Source of the DNA: Kiritimatiellota bacterium
GTDB lineage: Bacteria; Verrucomicrobiota; Kiritimatiellia; JAAZAB01
DNA: 10,454 nt
Assembly (NCBI GenBank): GCA_008636095.1
Contig: VSJD01000088.1
Coordinates: forward strand, 1 to 10,454
Direction: 5' to 3'
The position numbers and the translations under genes are program-made. The notes beneath the pieces are model-generated. The model made no database searches. It was not told the DNA's origin and was given only the letters and a program-made list of their open reading frames with translations. Shown one piece after another: positions 6,821 to 10,454 of the stretch. Within the stretch, counting starts at the first letter, position 1. Every line of letters starts with the position of its first letter.

Positions 6821-6867
6821 GTTATTTGTTGATAATGTAATGTATTGTATTGTTTTCGATGGAAGGA

Positions 6868-6895
6868 AGTGTAGGGGGCTGTTTTGGCCTGTCAA
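6868..6895 (-). promoter_or_regulatory. Sigma-70-type promoter for the phosphoesterase gene
   Basis: On the minus strand a perfect -35 TTGACA (6895-6890) is followed after 16 bases by TACACT (6873-6868), four of six matches to the -10 consensus. Transcription would begin near 6861 and give a leader of about 55 bases, AT-rich with TGTAT-type repeats, before the ribosome site at 6811-6820. Confidence 0.55.
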
Positions 6896-6909
6896 GAATA
6901 TACATCGAA

Positions 6910-6936
6910 TGCGGGTATTACGGCGACTCGAAGCAC
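6910..6936 (+). pseudogene. Nine-codon internal yifB scrap (CGYYGDSKH)
   Basis: These 27 bases encode CGYYGDSKH, the same nine residues found at bases 7-33 of the window. The two DNA copies match at 24 of 27 positions, and the three differences (GGA/GGG, TCA/TCG, AAA/AAG) are synonymous. The match stops sharply on the left (6909) and at the start of the palindrome on the right (6936/6937). Confidence 0.75.
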
Positions 6937-6981
6937 TGACCTGCCCCTCTAAAACTGTCCAGTTTCAGGGGGGCAGGTCAG
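6936..6981. repeat. 46-bp near-perfect palindrome (possible IS-end or MITE-like remnant)
   Basis: Arms 6936-6956 and 6961-6981 are 21 bp each, pair with one mismatch and one G-T wobble, and flank the 4-base loop GTCC. The outer sequence TGACCTGCCCC and inner CTGGACAG or CTGTCCAG resemble IS3-family terminal repeats, which often carry a CCCC run followed by a GGACAG block. That comparison is from memory. No transposase is present. It could also act as a hairpin in RNA. Confidence 0.7.
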
Positions 6982-7010
6982 GGTATCTGCCACATATCTT
7001 CTCCATTATC

Positions 7011-7036
7011 AGTGTAATTAGTGTAATCCGTGGTTA
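7011..7036 (+). repeat. Dispersed intergenic repeat, left copy (GTGTAATCCGTGG type)
   Basis: AGTGTAATT and AGTGTAATC stand in tandem at 7011-7028 and are followed by CGTGGTTA. The last part, GTGTAATCCGTGGT (7021-7034), is repeated exactly in inverted orientation at 10363-10376. The motif is a familiar short intergenic repeat in many environmental bacterial genomes (general knowledge). Confidence 0.7.
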
Positions 7037-7131
7037 CAATCTTCGGCTGGGTGATCCACATATTCTGCTGACGAGCCAAAAATTAAGGTGGTCATTTGGT
7101 TGTAATCAGGGCATGATGTTTTGGAACTGAT

Positions 7132-10100
7132 ATGGTGATTCCTTTTACCCGTAAGATGCTGATGGACTGGGGCGGAACCGACGTGTTTCGGACCGGCCTG
7201 GCCATGTTTGAGAAGGGCCTTGTCCAGGCCGTGACCTATGAGCACCCCGTGGTCAAGGGTACGGTCAAGGTCGGCGCAGGAACGCTGGCCTGTCAGTTCA
7301 CCCTGCGGCCGAAAGGGGGCGCCGAGAACCAGTGCCGCTGTTACAATTGCCGGGAACGTTCCCTGACCTGCGTTCACATGATTGCCGTCGGCCTGGAACT
7401 TCTCCGCCGGCAGAGCGATCCCGACCGCGCGCTAAAGATCAAGGCGGAACAGCGCCGCGCGGCGCGCCTGGCACAAGTGGACGAGGCGGCCTACCTGAAG
7501 CGCGTTCCGGCGGGCACGCCGGGCGCCGTATCCGCCGCCCTGTGTCTGACCCTCGGCCGTAACTGGATGGCCGGATCCCGCGCCGGCCGCATCCCGCTCC
7601 ATTGCGAAATCGAGTGCAACGGCCGCCGCGCGGCGCCCGAAATCGTTTCCCGCAAGCTGTCGTTCGTGTTTCCGTCCCGGGACGAATCCCTGCTCTTCGT
7701 GCTGGAGGATATTTCGGAAGGCCCGTTGAAAGGCAGTCTGGAAATTGGGCCGAGGGACTTTACCAATCTCCTGCAGATTCATGCCGGCAAACCCCTGACC
7801 GTTGAAGGCGAGCAGGACCGCGTGACGGTCAATACCGTTCCGTTGGTTTCCATCCTTAAACTTGACATGGATAGCCGCTCGGGTGAGCTGACCCTGGCGG
7901 TGCATAATGAACTGCCGGTCAGCGGGGTGGCCGCGGCGCCCTTCTATATCATTGCCGGGAAAACCGGATGGGTTTTCGGCGCCGGGCAATTCTGGCCGCT
8001 GGAGAAACTGCTCCCGATCCCTTTCCAGCCGCTCTATGCCCAGCCGGTGAACATCCCGCGCTCGGCTGTGCCCCGTTTCATGAACACCGAATTGCCGTTA
8101 CTCGTGAAACATATGCCGGTGGCGACTGAATTTTCGTCCGACATGTTCAGTTTGGACCCGGCTGAGCCCCGTTTCCGCATGGAAGTGCGTGGCAGTCCAG
8201 CTTCGCTGGCCGCCACGCTGTATGCCGAGTACAGCGCGATCGTGGTGGTGGCCGGCAAACCCGATCCGGTTGACCCGTTGGCCGTGGCGGATCCGGAAGA
8301 TGTGTTCCGCTACCTGACACGCAACCCGGCGCGCGAACAGCAGGCCCTGCAGCGAGTCAAGGCCTTTGGCTTTATCGGGGAGCGTGGCGACGCCCTCACG
8401 CCGGTTGTCGGTGAGCGCGAGGTACTTAACGTCCTCGGAAGTGGCATCCACGCCCTGCGCCGGCTCGGCTGGAAAGTGGAATTTACCGGCTCAGTACAGC
8501 CATTTATGGACTCTTTGGAGTCCGCCATGCCCGTCGTGCACGTCCAGGATGATGCCGGCGCCGGCTGGTTCGATGTCGGCTTCGCGTTTGAAGACGGCCA
8601 GGGACAAAGTTTATCGGAGGCCGAGATCCAAAGGGCCCTGCTCAAGGGTGACTCCTTTATCCAGAAGGGCGGTCGGACCATCCTGCTCGATGCCGGCGCG
8701 ATCGAGTCGGCCCGCGATATCTTTACCGACTGTGCCAGCGGCGAGGGCGCGCGTGCCGGCACATTCCGCCTCGATGGCGTGTATGCCGCCTACATCAAGT
8801 CCTCCCTGGATGCCTTGGAAGGAATTGATGTCGAGGCGCGGCCGGAATGGTTAGACAAGATCCGGGGGCAGGAGAGTGGGCGCCTGGTACTGGAGAGCGC
8901 GGTGTTGCCGCCGGATTTGGAGCAGATCATGCGTCCATACCAGAAGGAAGGCGTTGCCTGGCTGAGGTTTTTGGAGCAGAACCAGTTTGGCGGCATCCTG
9001 GCGGACGACATGGGACTGGGTAAGACCCTGCAAGCCCTGGCGTGGCTGAGCCTGGCGCGGCGGCACGCGCCGGCGGAGGGCAAACCGGCGCTGATAGTTT
9101 GCCCTTCGAGCCTGGTGGACAACTGGGCGGAGGAATCAGCACACTGGACGCCGCGGCTGGGCGTCCTCGTGATGAGCGGTGGCGAACGGCATGCGAAGTG
9201 GAATGATTTTGGCCAGGCCGATATTGTCGTGACCTCCTACGCGCTGTTGCGCCGGGATATCGAGTTGCTGGCCGCCTTGGACTTTGCCGCGGTTGTGCTT
9301 GACGAGGCCCAGCACATCAAAAATCGCTCTACCCAGAACGCCCAGGCCACCAAGCGCCTGAAAGCCGTCCACCGCCTGGTCCTGACCGGCACGCCGATCG
9401 AAAACAGCGTGGCCGACCTGTGGTCAATCATGGACTTTCTCATGCCGGGTTATCTCGGGCCCTATGACCGCTTCCGCCTGGGCTACGAGGCTCCCATTGC
9501 GCAGGGCGGCGAGGCGGCCGAGACGGCGCAACTTAAACTGCGCCGCAAGCTTCGGCCGTTCATGCTTCGGCGGTTGAAACAGGATGTCGCCAAAGACCTG
9601 CCGCCCAAAATCGAGAAGCTGGCGACTTGCGTGATGACCCGCGACCAACAGCTCGTCTATAAAAACCTGTTACAGGCCTCGCAACGCAAGATCAGCGACC
9701 TGGTTGCGCGTAACGGCTTCCAGCGCTCACGCATGGAGATTCTCGTAACCCTCCTGCGCCTGCGGCAGACTTGCTGTCACCTCGAACTGCTCAAGCTGAA
9801 GGATCTCGACAGTCAATATCCCTCGGGCAAGCTGGATCTTTTCTTCGAACTGCTCGACGAGGCCATAGATGGCGGACACCGGGTGCTGGTATTCAGCCAG
9901 TTCACCTCCATGCTGGCCATCCTCAAGCGCGAATTGGAAAAGATCGGGTTGACTTACAGCTACCTCGACGGCTCCACGCAAAATCGCCTGGCCGTTGTGA
10001 AGGAGTTCAACACCAACCGTTCAATCCCCGTGTTCCTGATCAGTCTCAAGGCCGGCGGCACAGGCCTGAATCTTACCGGGGCGGACATGGTGATCCATTT

Positions 10101-10335
10101 CGACCCGTGGTGGAATCCGGCCGTCGAGGCGCAGGCCACCGACCGGGCCCACCGGATCGGCCAGAACCGCACCGTCTACAGCCTCAAGCTGATCACAAAG
10201 GATACCGTCGAGGAAAAAGTCCTTGCCATGCAGCGTCGCAAGCAAAGCGTGATCAACGCGACCTTGGCCGACGATGAGCAGGTCATGCAGAAGTTGACCT
10301 GGGAGGACGTGAAGGACCTGCTGAGCCTGAATTGA
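7132..10335 (+). CDS. SWIM-domain SNF2-family DEAD/DEAH ATPase (helicase-like)
   Basis: The 1067-residue product is a bacterial SNF2/HepA-like DNA-dependent ATPase. A SWIM zinc finger sits near the N-terminus (C68, C70, C80, H82 in CRCYNCRERSLTCVH). Residues about 120-590 are the poorly conserved region typical of these proteins. RecA-like lobe 1 carries Walker A DMGLGKT (626-632), DEAQH (724-728) and LTGTPIEN (751-758). Lobe 2 carries RVLVFSQF (917 on), LKAGGTGLNL (972-981), the FDPWWNP block (990-996) and the arginine-finger motif QATDRAHRIGQ (1001-1011). All catalytic motifs are present and the length is usual for SWIM-SNF2 proteins. Such enzymes translocate on duplex DNA and remodel protein-DNA complexes; some relatives belong to phage-defence loci, but no methylase or nuclease partner is seen here. 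The start ATG 7132 has only a weak ribosome site. The gene stands alone, between inverted copies of a dispersed repeat. Confidence 0.95.
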   Translation: MVIPFTRKMLMDWGGTDVFRTGLAMFEKGLVQAVTYEHPVVKGTVKVGAGTLACQFTLRPKGGAENQCRCYNCRERSLTCVHMIAVGLELLRRQSDPDRALKIKAEQRRAARLAQVDEAAYLKRVPAGTPGAVSAALCLTLGRNWMAGSRAGRIPLHCEIECNGRRAAPEIVSRKLSFVFPSRDESLLFVLEDISEGPLKGSLEIGPRDFTNLLQIHAGKPLTVEGEQDRVTVNTVPLVSILKLDMDSRSGELTLAVHNELPVSGVAAAPFYIIAGKTGWVFGAGQFWPLEKLLPIPFQPLYAQPVNIPRSAVPRFMNTELPLLVKHMPVATEFSSDMFSLDPAEPRFRMEVRGSPASLAATLYAEYSAIVVVAGKPDPVDPLAVADPEDVFRYLTRNPAREQQALQRVKAFGFIGERGDALTPVVGEREVLNVLGSGIHALRRLGWKVEFTGSVQPFMDSLESAMPVVHVQDDAGAGWFDVGFAFEDGQGQSLSEAEIQRALLKGDSFIQKGGRTILLDAGAIESARDIFTDCASGEGARAGTFRLDGVYAAYIKSSLDALEGIDVEARPEWLDKIRGQESGRLVLESAVLPPDLEQIMRPYQKEGVAWLRFLEQNQFGGILADDMGLGKTLQALAWLSLARRHAPAEGKPALIVCPSSLVDNWAEESAHWTPRLGVLVMSGGERHAKWNDFGQADIVVTSYALLRRDIELLAALDFAAVVLDEAQHIKNRSTQNAQATKRLKAVHRLVLTGTPIENSVADLWSIMDFLMPGYLGPYDRFRLGYEAPIAQGGEAAETAQLKLRRKLRPFMLRRLKQDVAKDLPPKIEKLATCVMTRDQQLVYKNLLQASQRKISDLVARNGFQRSRMEILVTLLRLRQTCCHLELLKLKDLDSQYPSGKLDLFFELLDEAIDGGHRVLVFSQFTSMLAILKRELEKIGLTYSYLDGSTQNRLAVVKEFNTNRSIPVFLISLKAGGTGLNLTGADMVIHFDPWWNPAVEAQATDRAHRIGQNRTVYSLKLITKDTVEEKVLAMQRRKQSVINATLADDEQVMQKLTWEDVKDLLSLN

Positions 10336-10362
10336 AGGAAGGGAATAAAATGGTATCTACTC

Positions 10363-10389
10363 ACCACGGATTACACAAATGGCACGGAT
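10363..10389 (-). repeat. Dispersed intergenic repeat, right copy (inverted)
   Basis: ACCACGGATTACAC at 10363-10376 is the exact reverse complement of 7021-7034, and a second partial unit GCACGGATG follows at 10381-10389. It lies 27 bases after the helicase stop. Confidence 0.7.
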
Positions 10390-10432
10390 GCTTTTGATTC
10401 AGAATAAAATTAAACGATCTGAGGACATGTGA

Positions 10433-10454
10433 ATGGATTTTCTTGCCCTTATCA
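10433..10454 (+). CDS. Probable start of a further gene (cut by window edge)
   Basis: ATG at 10433 is preceded by GAGGA at 10421-10425 with a seven-base gap, and the frame reads MDFLALI to the window end. The opening resembles the start of nitroreductase-like proteins (MDFLxLI), but seven residues cannot support an assignment. Confidence 0.4.

Larger units (their letters stand above)
6807..7131. other. Gene-free stretch between phosphoesterase and SNF2 genes
   Basis: This 325-base spacer lies between divergent genes. From left to right it holds the phosphoesterase ribosome site and promoter (to 6895), the yifB scrap (6910-6936), the palindrome (to 6981) and the dispersed repeat (7011-7036). 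I see nothing recognisable in 7037-7131; no clear promoter for the helicase gene stands out, and only a weak GGA precedes its ATG. Confidence 0.6.

Overview
The window reads as a piece of a bacterial chromosome of roughly 55-60% GC. It carries one complete large helicase gene, one complete secreted repeat protein, and accessory DNA in visible decay. Calcium-loop FG-GAP/VCBS-type repeats on secreted proteins, abundant short dispersed repeats inside and between genes, and a large SWIM-SNF2 ATPase would fit the PVC group (Kiritimatiellota, Lentisphaerota, Verrucomicrobiota). That assignment is an inference from style; no marker gene is present to settle it.

Layout. (1) 1-525, +: C-terminal third of a YifB/ComM-type AAA+ ATPase, entering from the left edge, with two in-frame 24-bp repeats inside it. 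(2) 541-609, +: a short second copy of the yifB 3' end with its own 24-bp insert. (3) 721-4398, -: a 1225-residue exported protein with 11-12 FG-GAP-like repeats, a helical/coiled-coil middle and a beta-rich C-terminus. (4) 4399-4767: gene-free, AT-rich stretch with a palindrome and an 11-bp tandem repeat. (5) 4768-5383, +: a small ORF overlapping a nucleotidyltransferase-fold gene that carries an internal stop; this looks like a toxin-antitoxin-type pair in decay. (6) 5403-5504, +: a third yifB 3' end. (7) 5539-6806, -: an exported calcineurin-like phosphoesterase with two C-terminal FG-GAP repeats, interrupted by a one-base frameshift. It has a good sigma-70 type promoter and Shine-Dalgarno. 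(8) 6910-6936, +: a 9-codon internal yifB scrap directly abutting a 46-bp near-perfect palindrome. (9) 7132-10335, +: a 1067-residue SWIM-SNF2 helicase, flanked by inverted copies of a dispersed repeat. (10) 10433-10454: probable start of another gene.

The most unusual signal is the recurrence of yifB pieces. Four segments, all on the same strand, match the same gene. Where they overlap, the nucleotide differences are all synonymous and the encoded peptides are identical apart from the in-frame repeat insert. The scraps therefore look like ends of once-functional yifB alleles rather than long-decayed duplicates. Two of the 3' ends sit directly opposite the 3' end of an FG-GAP gene, giving a repeated layout of yifB tail facing an FG-GAP gene. 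The simplest reading is an accretion hotspot at yifB that has gained and lost cargo. The mechanism is not visible, because no recombinase or transposase is encoded here.

Apart from the overlapping small ORF and nucleotidyltransferase, the genes do not form an operon. The two FG-GAP proteins probably act outside the cytoplasm and the helicase acts on DNA in the cell.
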